This document shows positions 12,377-25,400 of a stretch of 64,000 bases of DNA, one piece after another (positions within the stretch are counted from its first letter, which is position 1; every line of letters starts with the position of its first letter). The stretch is from Thunnus maccoyii. Its lineage: Eukaryota > Chordata > Actinopteri > Scombriformes > Scombridae. The notes under the pieces are model-generated. The model ran no database searches. It was not told where the DNA came from and saw nothing but the letters and a program-made list of their open reading frames with translations. The position numbers and the translations under genes are program-made. The stretch spans positions 13,253,155 to 13,317,154 of the forward strand of contig NC_056544.1 of NCBI RefSeq assembly GCF_910596095.1, written 5' to 3'.

Positions 12377-15300
12377 GTGAGTTCTCTGTCTCCTCCACCT
12401 CCACTCTTTGTTTCCTGTTGACCTCAACTGCTTCGTCTCCCGGTGCTGCAGAAAGTAATCAGCAGTATCTGATCTAAAGAAACAGCAGTCAGGAGTCACA
12501 GAACATGTCCACAGATTTCAGGGAAGCAAGAGAAAGAAGAGCATGAGAGGAATAGACAGAGGATTGATTCATGGAAGGAAAGAATGAAATAAGAGCAGTG
12601 CAGCTGGATCAGGATACACACACAGTTGACATTGGCAGAGAAAAAAAACAGTTCCCACATTAATTTTTCCATAGACATGAATCCATAAGACAGGTGTGTA
12701 CTAATTTGAGTGTTGTGAGAGCTGACATGCTGAGGATGTTTGCAGACATGCTCAGTGGGATTGAGCTGGAACGCTTCCAAACCCATTTATGCAAGTTTAG
12801 TCTACCATCTGTTCAACTATGCATAAAATTCACAATTATGGAGCAAAAAGACAAAACATCTCAGAGCCGCAGGTCTCTGGTGAATGATATTGCAGGTCTG
12901 AGGTCCCACATGCAGCTCGCTGACTGCCCACAGTACAGATAAGTTCCTTTGCTTAATTACTTTTCCTGCAGTTGGCATGCATGATGGTAGCTGGTCAGCC
13001 TGGATTTTCATTAAAATGAGAAATTGCATCACTCATTTACAAAATTAAAACATTAACGTACCAGGCATTACACTCTGACAGCGGAAAGTTATTACTCTGC
13101 ACTCAATCATGCTTTTGTCAGTTTTTTTCAATCCAGGATACAAATGTAAACATTTTGAGTGAAGAACGGGAACAAGTAGTGAAATCCTACTTCTATAGTT
13201 TGTTTCATGGTTTGCTGACGTAGCCTCTTACGTCAACAAACTACCAACAGCTTCCAGGAGCTAGCCCTCAGAACAGAGTGGCCTCCTCAGGAGGGGGGCT
13301 TTAAGAGACAGGAGCTAAAACAGCCTGTGTCAGACAGAGGCTGAACTGAGGGGCCGCATAAGGAGTTTTTTTAACTGTAAATCATGCAAAGATATTCCAG
13401 TAGAGCCCCAGATTAAACATATAGACCTGTAAATGTGCATAATATGTCACCTTTAAGCTGCTATAAAAACTAAAACATTTATATTTTGGATTAGCTATTT
13501 CATTTCTGACTCTGTAATTTCAAAGTTCATCAACACAAATTGCCCTCTAGCAGTCAACAAAGTACAAAAACATACCAAACTGGGAAATGTGAACACTGGA
13601 GTTTGATGTGCTGCAGTAGTTGTGTTGTGATGACAGACAGCTGGAAACGAGTGCACCAGGTTAATGGTAACTACTACATACTGTATGTATATAACTTATC
13701 AGTAATGTCCTGTGGTTCACAACATAGTCAGGCTGCTAGTAAACACAAATGTCATTTAAAACCACTATGTGTTGAATATAAATATTTCTGACCATAATGA
13801 CTCTAACAGTGACAGACTTAAGGAGATGAGTTTGCTCAGTTGTCATCTTGTGACCAAAGTATGGAATAACAGTCGTATGATAACAGGTGGAACAATATTA
13901 TTATTTCACATGAGAATTAAATTTGTGCTTTGTCTCTGCTTTTTGACAACTTTACAACTAAGTTATCTCCATGACAACTCAGCAAACTCCATCTGCCGTG
14001 AAAGCCCATGAGATGCAATTGTAAGCTTCAGAAAAAGCTAGTAAGTGGGCCTTAACTAGTGTTTCTAGGGTCAAGAATTAGCTTTCATGGTCAACATTTT
14101 AGACTAAGAGACTGTAGCCATATCTAGCAGCTCTTTGAGGCTGCACTTGTGTACACGTGTTAGCTAAATGCTAACACATTTTAGTTTAGTGCTAACAACT
14201 ACAGCTAAGGCTGGTAGGTATGTCATTAGTTTTTGATCATAAAACAAAGTAGACTACTGGACAAATAAAAATTTGACCTGATGATGGATCTAGATGAAAA
14301 GTTAAATAATTGCCAAAGTTATCATAACATCCTGAGGGGGACAGTCTGGTCTGACTGCCCATTATTCTGAAACCCCGATTGTTCGCAAAACTTCCAATTG
14401 GACCGAAAGCCCATTAGTCCGACGGCCTCTTATTCCAAAAACAAAAGCCCACTATGATAGCCCACTGCTCCGAAGGCCCGTTGCTCTGAAAATACACACT
14501 CTCACTGGAGCTTTTTGCCCTTAATATATTGGTGTATTTTGACATGCAAATAAAAAGATACCATTTACAAAATGCTTGCTTTTTAGTGCAGGCACAACAG
14601 AGGCAGCCTTAATTGGAACACCTAAACATAAATAATGGCATTGTCCCCCCCCCCCCCCATTACCCCTCACCCTGCCGATTCAGCACCATGTTACTGAACT
14701 CCGGAGTGTGTATTTTCAGAGCAATGGTCCTTTGGAGCGATGGGTGTTTGTTTTCGGGATAACGGCCCGTCAGACTAATGGGCTTTCAGTCCAATGGGAC
14801 ATTTTTCAAACTTCTTGGGTTTCAGAATAATGGGTCTTCGGATCGATGGCCAGTCTTCAGGGGGACATGAATATGTATCCAATAGTTGTTGAGACATTTC
14901 AATCAAATGTGAATCTTATGGCTCTGGTGCAAAAGTCAGTAGGATTCATCCTCCAGGGACGATGAATGTCTGTACAAAATGTCATTGCAACCTATGAAAT
15001 AGTTGTTGAAATGTTTCAGAGCCATACCACTAGGATAGCTAAAAATATCGATCGTTGAGACCCTCCTTTCAGTCTAACTGTATTCCGAACAGCTCAGTAG
15101 ACTCTGGAGGAGGACTGACAAGAATAAGAGATGGTGTCTGCTAATGACAGCAAGTGTCCTTTCAAGTCACTTCCAGCACTCTGTTCTTCTTTTCAGGCTG
15201 TTTTGCTTTTGTCCCATCTGTCACCACCATGCTTCTGGGTACACTTGTCATCCAAAGTCCCTCAGTTTCCACCATTCAGTTTCTTAGACTCCTTTTCTTC

Positions 15301-16375
15301 GTCTTTTTAACTCCCTTCCCTTCTCTCCCTTCATCAGACTTCCTCTCTCATTCCTGCTCTCGGTCTTGTTCTGGCTCACATGTTTTCTTCCCTGGTATTT
15401 GTGATTGTGTGATTACATCTGATTTGGGGGGTAGGCAGCGGGGACATTCAGCACCGAGAGATGCTCTCAGGGGGATTCAGCGTGTGAACGCCGTCCAATC
15501 TAAATGCAGATGGAAATATATTTCGGGGATTCAATTCCACCGTTTGTATTATTCCAAATAGGGCTTTGTTTTTTGTTTTTTTTATACAGGTTGTCATGTT
15601 TCGCTCACATTCGTTTTCTACAAATTGGTGTGTTTGATTCACAGTTAAAATATGAATGGAGAGAAAAATAAAACAAATGCAAAAAATCCTCAGCACTGAT
15701 TTAAGCTTATTAAAGGTTTGTAACTGAGTCTTCTGCCTTTTTCTTGGGTTGATTTCAGAGACTGTCGCACCTTACAGGCCATGTTACTCATGATTTTGTG
15801 AGCAGAAACTGACAGATTATGAACTTTATAATTAATATTAATTAATACTGAGGATGTAATAGTTTGCTTTTGATTGCTGTTTTTCAAAAGTAAATAAAAG
15901 TTTACTAAAAAAACGTAACTCAAGGTCCTTTAGCTGTTTTAGGAGATTTTTGACCATTCAACCGTATCTGACAATCTTCATTATCTGGTTGAACATGCTC
16001 AGTTATCACTACAGTATGTAAATTTTAGAGAATTTAACTTGCATGGTTAGGAGAAGTCTTTTATGTATGAGAAAAATAAAATGTCCATCTTAAGATAAAT
16101 AGAATAAAATAGTGGACACTTGGTATGTTGCTGTCCATAGAGGATGAAGCATGAAGTGGTAGGGGATGGTTGGTTAGAAGATCTTCACAGGTGATCCTGT
16201 TGTCATGGTTACATTGAGCCTGTGTGGCAACCAGACAGAATGAATTGCTGATATCAATCTGCAGAACCTTGAAACTAACCACTTTGTACAGGGACCTTTC
16301 CTTTACATTGATACTTCTTTTGAATGAAATTTCTTTAAATTAATTAGGTTGAGTGACAATCGGAGTCATTTGTGT

Positions 16376-16450
<75 letters not shown>

Positions 16451-19400
16451 GAGATGATTAAACAAGTTTCTTGCCCTTGTGTGGAAATCTGCATGTGAAA
16501 TTGCTAATGAATCCCTGAGGTCTTGTTATCAGGCACCTTGGTGAGGAGCTAGAGCCGACCTTTTTTATATATGCTGCTTATTGAAGAATACGACATTTAC
16601 CCTAATCAATGAGGAGACTGATCCGTGTCTGTCAAACAGTATTTATCTGCTGAACCTGCTGATCAAAGTAGACAACTGAAGTACGTGTGGTGAATCATCA
16701 TTAGAGGAAATTATTTACTGCATTTCTTCTTTGTTTTCCTACCATGTAAGCAAATTTCCCCCCGACATATTTAATTGCCTTATCCAATTATGCTTTGTTC
16801 TCTTGTTTGTTCTCTCCAGGTGCAGCCTCCTCCATAGTGAACATGCGTAGGATCACCCATTCGACAGTACAAGAAACGCTGGCAGGCACAGCCGTCCTCC
16901 CCTGTGTCTTCACCCTTCAGACCACCTCCTCCAGCCAGCCTCCCCACATCCTGTGGACTCGCATCAGGCTGCCAGCAGGAGGAAAGGACGCTCCTCTGGA
17001 GCAGATTGTGCTTTCTGCTAAAGGTAAAACAAAGACGTGGTTGTGTTGTTGAATAGGACCTGCATCTATATCACTCAGTCAGTTAACATTTAGGGCTTGG
17101 AGACTTAAAGCTGCACTAATCAATATTTATATTCGCAATGGATCAATTGTGTGTGTAAGGAGTCGCTCATAGTTATAAACCCACAGAGAATTATCACCTG
17201 ACCACCTTTCAGCTCTTTTTTTTTTTTTTTTTGGTTTTGCAGCTTGCAAGAATCTGACAGAAGATAATGTTTCAGGGCCTTTAACTCAATCTATCCATCT
17301 ATTTAAGGACCTTTTAAAGTTTATTTTCTATTTCTAAAATCTACAGGATGTCAGTAGACATTTTGTGTTGAAGAAACCTCTTTTTCTGTGCCAAAGGTGA
17401 TGTAATCAAGGTGAATAAGGCTTTCAGTGGCCGTGTCAGGCTGCCAGGATACACTGCCAATCCCCTGAATGCTACCATGGAGATCTCCAGTCTCCGTACC
17501 AACGACTCAGGCACTTACCACTGTCAGGTTGTCATGGGTAACGACTATGAGAGAGACACTGTGCCCCTGGTGGTCTCCGGTAAGTGCAGCAGCCACTGAC
17601 GTAGATTTCATTGTGAGAAAAGTTTAGTGACACAAATCCCACCAAGGAAACATTTAAACTGAACAAAAAATGCTGCTGACAGTCTGAGTTGCATTGATTT
17701 GAATTGATTTTTTTGTTTTATTGCATTCCAGGCTTGTTGTGCTAATGTAGAATAGATAATGGCAGCTTTAAAACAGGAGCACTGCCAACTCCTTTCAGCA
17801 TTTTTTTCACCATATCAATATCATAATGACTGACTTAATTAACGTACCTAACTGCTCACTGTGTTCGTGTTGTTTATGTTATCTAGTTTTCCACTTGAGT
17901 AATTGTGTAATTATTTTTTAATGAAGATGTTTGGACTAAATACCAAAGATTATTTTTGTGTGTCCATCTGTGAAATTTCAGCTGAAACTCACACTGTCTT
18001 AAATTGATCTGTTTGTTGGTACATATGTATTGATTACATCCTGCTGATATATTTTTTTAACTCAGCTGTGTTGGTATATCTCTTAAATAAATAAAGAATA
18101 ATAAAGACTTCCTCTGTCTGTATCTCTAGGTGTGGTGTTTCACTACCAGGCTCCCAGCGCCCGTTACGCCCTCTCATTTACAGACGCCCAGCGAGCCTGC
18201 CAGGAAAACTCGGCTCAGATTGCCACACCAGCCCAGCTGTGGGCAGCATATTATGACGGCTTCGCAAGCTGTGCAGCCGGCTGGTTGGATGATCAGACTG
18301 TGCGGTGAGGAGATGTTCAATTACTTCCTTTTGTTTATTACAGCTTCGTAGAGTTGCTCGCTAGTTGCAGTGAGTCATGCTTTGGGTCTATAAAAGGTCT
18401 GAAAACACTGAAAAATGCCCATTATGCCTTCCCAGAAGCTATTTGTTTTTACGACCCACAGTTCAAAACCCAAACATCTCCTATTTACTATCTGAATTTT
18501 GGGCCTTTTTGCTTGAAAGAGACAATAATAATAATAAACTCTATTTATATAGCACTTTTCTTAACAAAGTTAAAAAAGTGCCTTAGAGAAAAATGAACAA
18601 ACAGAAAATTAAAATGAATAAAAACAGACACCAAAATCCTAAAACACTGGGAGAAAGTTAAATGAAACTGTAAAATGGCTAGAGTGGAATGATAAAACAC
18701 AGCAACATGTTAAATATTCATAAACACTTTTCTATTGGAGAATGTTTTAAGAAGAGAATCAATTAATCGACTAATTGTTTTAGCTCTACTTTGAGTTCTC
18801 TAAAATTAACACATTTGGTTTGTTTTGTGAACTGTTCAGCCTCTGTCTTCTTGAATCATCTGCTTTCCCAGTTGCAGTTTCTCTCATTTGCTTGAACTCA
18901 TTTAAGTTACATTTTCAAAACAGTTCATAAAACAGGCCTAAACTGAAAGCGCCGGCCAAAATGACAAGTTTTGTTTGCAAAATGTTCTAACACTCACAAA
19001 ACATTAAAAACATGCAACAAAAGCAGATATTTACATCAAACAACACAACCTGTGGTCAAATTAATATATTCTTTCAATCAATCATCACTTAATGGAGGAC
19101 AAAATACAAAATCCAGCTATCAATATGAACTGGTTCAACTTTACATTATAGTATGTGCCACAAATGGCAAGCAAGCATCTCACAGCATAAACTGTATTCT
19201 TTTCTCCAAAGATGATTTTACTAGAGCTAACGAAGCCTGCTGAACTTTGCACCTGCACTTTTTACACTTCTTTGAGATGTCCTGTTGAAAACTGTCAAAA
19301 AAAGAGACATTTTTTCAAGATAGTTTTCTTCATTCTTTTTATTCTTGTGTGCAGATCTTTCCATGCTCATGAGCTGTTGTTGAGACATAAGACAGTAAGC

Positions 19401-22400
19401 ACCCAGACTAGACAGATTTGGACATTCATTACGGTACAGCTTTTGTACTGCATTCTTTCTTCACCAAAGAACCAATAAAGAATTTCACCCAAACTCAGAA
19501 ATACTCAGAAACAAAATTCTTTCTTGTACTGCATCAGATTTTTCCATGTCATTCTTATTGCCACACTTTTCAAACTCAGAAATGCTGAATACTGTAAATA
19601 AAAATAAACATAAAAGCTCCCAAAGGAAACTTGCGGATGGAAATGTCCAAAAAAAATAAATAAACAAAGAGTTGAAACACTCAGAACTTCACATTTAGTC
19701 CATTTGTTCCTGATGATTAGGTCATAGGTTGGATGTTTTCCCTTGTAATGCACCGAGGGAAAAACCCCCTTGTATGGCATATCCATCCCTGGCAGTCCTC
19801 TGCACCCCATTGCCAGGCAACCAAGCATTCATTGCCTCCAAGAGGGACATCTGGTCATATGGCCGGTGACCTTCCATCTCCAAGCAGAGAAGAATTCTTC
19901 AATTTGTTTCAGAAAAACAGAATATACAGGGAGGAATTGCATCATCATACAGGGCTGTGTTGCAAACCAATCATTCATAAGGCGAGAGCGGTGGAAGCCA
20001 CCATGTCTCCAAATGATGACATACAGAGTCATGCCAGGCCTCAACAGACCTCTCTCTTTGGGTGGAACCGGTCTTTCATTCACTGCATCAAGACATGTGA
20101 TGAGGCGTTCTGTATTGTTCAAGAGAACAAAAGGGACTGGAGCACACTGATTAATTCACAGCCTTTAATTGTGCGAAGAGACTAATGTCTTGATACAACT
20201 GTGTCTTCATCAGAGTCAGAGTGGACAAAGACATGAGGCAAACAACATATGTAATCAACCTAGACCAGGTGTGCAGTTGTCATTGGATAATTGGCTGAAC
20301 AGGGTTTCATTATCTATTGGATAATGAATCCAAGGGTTGGAGTTGCCATAGTCAGTGTCCAAGTGCCACACCTCTAACACCATGTCAGAAACAAAAGAGT
20401 ATAAGCCTCTCTTAAAATAGATAAAAATACAACAAATCCAAGTACAAATATCCGTCAAGTGTGACAAATTAGAGGAAACATGACATATTTAGTTCTTCAT
20501 TATTGTATGGGCCGATAGTTGGTATGTGGCAAAGGACACCATCATTGGAGATGGCAGCACACATGCTGATATTGGCGCCCCTCTGACCTGGCACTGTAAC
20601 AGTGGCCCTCTGCCCAGTGATGTTCCTCCCACATCTCCTCCCTTTATAGAGGTTAAAGCTGGCTTCATCCACATAAATTAATATGTGATGTGCCCCTTCA
20701 GCTTTAAGCTCCATTAATCTCTAAGAAAAAAGCAAAATTCATAAAGCAAATTATTCCAGTTGCATGCAACTGTATGGTATCACAAGGCATTACATTAACA
20801 AATCCTTGCCTTCACATACTGGAGTCTTGCCTCCTTCACAATGTCAGGGTGTCTGTACAGCTGCTTCGGTCTGTCATGGTTTCGTGTAAGAACTCGATCA
20901 ATAGTAGCCAAACTCACACTGTTGATATTTCTAAATGCTCTCTGATCTGCAATTACTGCTGCCTGGATTTCACGCAGTCTGATCGTATTGTTTGCCACGA
21001 CCATATCTACAATGGCAATGGCCTCCTGCTCAGCATAAATACATAATACATACGTAAATGGGAGTGATGAAACAGCTGAATTACTGGAGATACAGTTTGT
21101 TCTGCCAACATTGCAATACAGTAAAGCTGAAATACACAGTGGTGTACAGTAACATGGTGACTTAGCTATTCTCATTCTGAAAAAGTCTAACAATAGATGC
21201 CACAGTGCTCCAACTCAGAATAGGCTGGACCCTTTGTTCTGCCTCTCTAAAGGACAAGACATGATTGATGACATGATCAATAATTGTTGCCCCAATTTCA
21301 TTTGAAACTTGAGCTCTATTTTCTCCTCTTGCTGCGGCTCCTCCACCACGCATGCAAACTCCTCTTCCTCGGGCCCTTCTGCCACAGCCTCTTACTCTTC
21401 TTACATGCCTTTGGCCTCTTTGATCAATACTTGAAAACAGCAACACAGAGGAAGCGTCTTTTATAGATGGATAAGGACTGATGGCTGATTGAAGAGTTGT
21501 GCAAAGGAGTTTCACAGAGATGCATTAGAGAATCATAATTATGAAAGTAATTTCTATCAGCTGTGAACAGATGTTTTCCTTTGTTTAACACAGTTAATCT
21601 GATAGAGATCTGTGTTAATTGTTTTGAAAAAGGGTGCAGAATGAACCAATGACCGATGAAAAAATGTTAAATTTGCAAGAGAAGATTTCTGTTGCGCCAA
21701 GAAGGTGGTGATGAAGATCAAGGGGATCCCAGTTGAATTAAGCATCTTAGCAATCAAGAAAAACTGTAATATTCAATTCTTCTGTTTTGTCACCTCATCT
21801 GGTTCAGTATCACATTAGTCTGTTTACCGCTGTTGTTGTTTCTTTGCTGTTAATTGCATTTTAATTTATTCTAATCCTCTGCCCTTTAAAAGAGAATGGG
21901 AATAGAAATGTGCTCTTAGCTGATGTATAAAGTCTAAATAAAAATAAACACTTTGGCGTGCAAGCTGAAATAATGTTCCCACAGCAGAATTTCCACAAGA
22001 CATTTATTATTTCCAATGACTAATAAAAAGAGGTTCATTCCCATTTATGACTCCCACATGGTTGTTGTCTCCACAGCTATTCTGTCCAGCTGCCAGAGCT
22101 TGGTTGCTATGGATACAAGGAGTACTCTGCCGGAGTGAGGAATTATGGGAAGAGGGACCCAAAAGAGCTGTTTGATGTGTACTGTTTTGCAAAAGAACTG
22201 GATGGTACACACACACGCACACACACACACACACACACATCAAAACCTGTCATCAGCTTTTTAGTTTAGCACTGATGTTCGCATGATATTCTGCTACAGT
22301 AAAGGTACACCTGGCTATATTCAATCTTTTCTAATTGTCAACAAAACCCATGAAAAGACTAAAAGCAGCAATAAATTGATCTACCAAAATGGATTGACTG

Positions 22401-25400
22401 TGTAGCTGTAGCCTGATTTAGCACTAATCAATATTTTATACTGACAGTGGATCAAATGACTACTTGTAAGTGAAAAGAGTCGTGATGAATCCTCAGCGCC
22501 CTCCGTGCCATAGACTTCCATTGTTTAAAAACTATTAAAAACACATGAATGAGCCACACTGCACTGGCTGACATGTTCCTTTATTACTATAAACAGACAC
22601 TGCGGTTTATTTTTAGTCGATCACCTTCCTGCTGCTGTAAATACTTCACTGAACCTGCAGCTAAGAATAGACTCCAATAAATGCACAGTGCCCAGCTGTT
22701 TTAGGAAATTACTGACACTTTTTTAATGAAACTATATATCCGTGACCTGTTTTTAGAGATTTAGAGCTTCAAGAGGAAATTTGATAGAATATTGCCAGCA
22801 CCAATACCACTGAACAATATTATGTGTATTTAACAGAGGTTTGTACTCGATAAAGGCATCAAGTTCCCTCTCATGTCTCCCTCCTCCAGGTGAGGTGTTT
22901 CACTCCTCGGTCCCTGGCAGGCTGTCACTGTCCTCAGCCTCAGACCGCTGCGTGTCCCTCGGGGGCCAGTTGGCCACTGTGGGGCAGCTTTATCTGGCCT
23001 GGAGGGCCGGCCTGGACAGCTGCGCCCCAGGCTGGCTGTCTGATGGCAGCGTCCGCTACCCAGTCAGCTGGCCTCGACCAGATTGTGGAGGGAGCCACCC
23101 AGGAGTCCGCACTGTCACACCCAACACCACAACTGACAACAACACAGCAGTCTATGATGCGTACTGCTACAGAGGTAATGGAGATAATGCTAACATCAGC
23201 ATACTAACCTGTTGACAATGACAATACGAACATGCTGATATTTGGCAGGTATAATTTACAATTATCACCATCCTAGTTTAGCATGTTAGTATGATAAGAG
23301 TTGCTAATTAGCACAAGACACAAAGTGCAGCTGAGGCTGATGGGAATGTCATTAGTTTTGCAGATATTTGGTCATAAGTCAAAATATTGGACAAATTTTG
23401 ACCTGGTGAAAACATTAGATGAAAAAGTGATCACAAAAGCTGCCCATTGATCTGAAGGGCCATTATTCCAAATCCCAATAGTTTGAAAAATGTCCCATTG
23501 GACCGAAAGACCATTAGTCCGACGGCCCATTGTCCTGAAAACAAAGGCCCATTGGTTCGAAGGCCCATTTCTCCAAAATACACATTCTGCGGTTGTTGGA
23601 GTTTAGTGATTTTTGGTCCAATGGGAAGTTTTTTGAACTTTTTTGGAATAATGGCTTGTCGGACCAATGGCATGGCACAACACCAAACTAATACAATTCA
23701 TCTTGAGGGGGACATTGAATGTGACTACAAAATCTCATGGCTATAAATCCAATAGTTGACATTTCACTAAAAACTTCCTCCACCACCTCCTGGTGGTGCT
23801 ACATAAACTCAGTGGATAATCAAAGTCATAAAAAGTCAAGTTGTTGAGATATTTCAGCCAGAATCAGAGTTACGGACAGATCCCCCAACATTGTTATCCC
23901 TAATGCTGCTGCCATGGCTACTGTAGAAATACAGACTAAACTTGTTATTGATGGACTACACAACACTAAACATGAATAGTGAGAGTGAATCTCAATAAAA
24001 CTTTCATATGAATATCATCTGTAGATCAAAAATGTCCACAAAACTGATGAATACCTGAATATTAACAGCCATCTCACTCCTAACAGAAGTGCTGATGTTG
24101 CTCCGGAGGCCTTGAAATCTATTGATGTAGTAACACAATAAATGGCATTGTCACTGTTGTAGCTATGGCAACAGTGATTTCGCATCCACATTATCTATCC
24201 CACTGTCAAGTAACTGTGAAACTGCTGGACTGACAGAAGCAGTGGGAGAGAGAGAGACAGAGGCAGAAAAGAAAGGACAGGATGTCTCAGAGTTCAATAT
24301 CTCATTGCTCCTCTTTCAGTTCACAATTTTTACTGCTTTTTGCTGACTAATATTGGCCAACAATTGCAAAGTTAAGACATGGTAAACCTTTGAGACACAC
24401 TGGATGAAATCCTGCTGTGGTTTCCATGTGAACACTAATCTCTTCAACTTGTTTCCCAGGTAAAGTGAAGAATACAGGCTCCATCTCTCAGATCTACAGT
24501 TCCCTGTGGAAGCCCTGGAGCTACCTCACAGGCTCGACTCATGCCGTCTCTGCAGGGACAGACAATCCCGACCCGACTACACAGCAAACCACTACTGCCA
24601 GAGGTTTTACATTTGTCTTTGCAGATCAGTAACCAGCTGATTAATCAGTGAATCAACTGTCCAGTCAGTAAACAAATATGTTTTTTGCACAGACATTCAT
24701 GCAGGATCCTCAGATGGTGGTGATGCTTTACCATCCAACTGGACAGGACTGGTTGACCTGGAAGAGGAGGCCTCCCTTCATAACGCTGATGCTTGTAAGG
24801 CTGATTGATTATATTGATTCTTGCAAGAAAGATTGCTTGCATTGATGTCCAAACAATGTGGATAATCATTCACTTGTTTGTGTCCTCAGCGTCAGACCTC
24901 TGGTCCTTAGGGTCCTCAGAGGCTTCAAATTCATATGTGACCCTCCAGCTAATCCCAGGACAGAGCTCATTAGACTGGGGAGAGCCATTGGAGCCTGGCC
25001 CTGACTCCGAGGAGTTTCTCCTGCCCCCAGTCCACCCCACTCCTGCTGAGAAGAAGGTTGGTCTGGTTTTAAGCCTTTATTAGGAGGTTTAAGATACTGA
25101 AACAGCATCACTAAATCAGCTAAGTTGTTATTTCAGGCGATCTCAAAAATCGTCAAGTCCATGTGGAAGCCTTGGAGCTACCTGGTGGGGACTGATAATG
25201 AGGAGGGGACCCGGGCGCCAGGTGGACAGGTGGGAGAAGAGGAGACGCCCACGAAAAAGACTGATGAAGGGTCCAGTACAACATCACCAGGTGCGTGTGT
25301 TGGTGCAGTTTCTAATCTGTGAACCAAACAGCTGGTATTTACTCACTGACAGCACTGATGTGTGAATGCATTTCTGAAAAGAGAATAACAGGTTGAAGGT

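Larger units (their letters stand above)
12377..16819 (+). other. ncan: ncan intron 2 with repeats
   Basis: No coding exon seen. It holds one copy of a two-copy dispersed repeat (13125-13456), a fold-back element (14350-14855) and a long GT microsatellite (16371-16449). A 135-codon plus-strand frame at 15154-15561 is Ser/Phe-rich low complexity, has no recognisable motif and is not accepted as a gene. Confidence 0.6.
18305..22076 (+). other. ncan: ncan intron 5, mostly transposon sequence
   Basis: Splits the two exons of Link module 1. It contains a SINE/LINE-tail-like segment (18525-18600), a fragment of the ATTAATCG repeat (18745-18795) and a decayed transposase on the minus strand (19745-21480). 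Confidence 0.65.

Noticed and set aside
15154..15561. 135-codon plus-strand frame in ncan intron 2
   Set aside because: Ser/Phe-rich low complexity without domains, and no splice signals that join it in phase to ncan.
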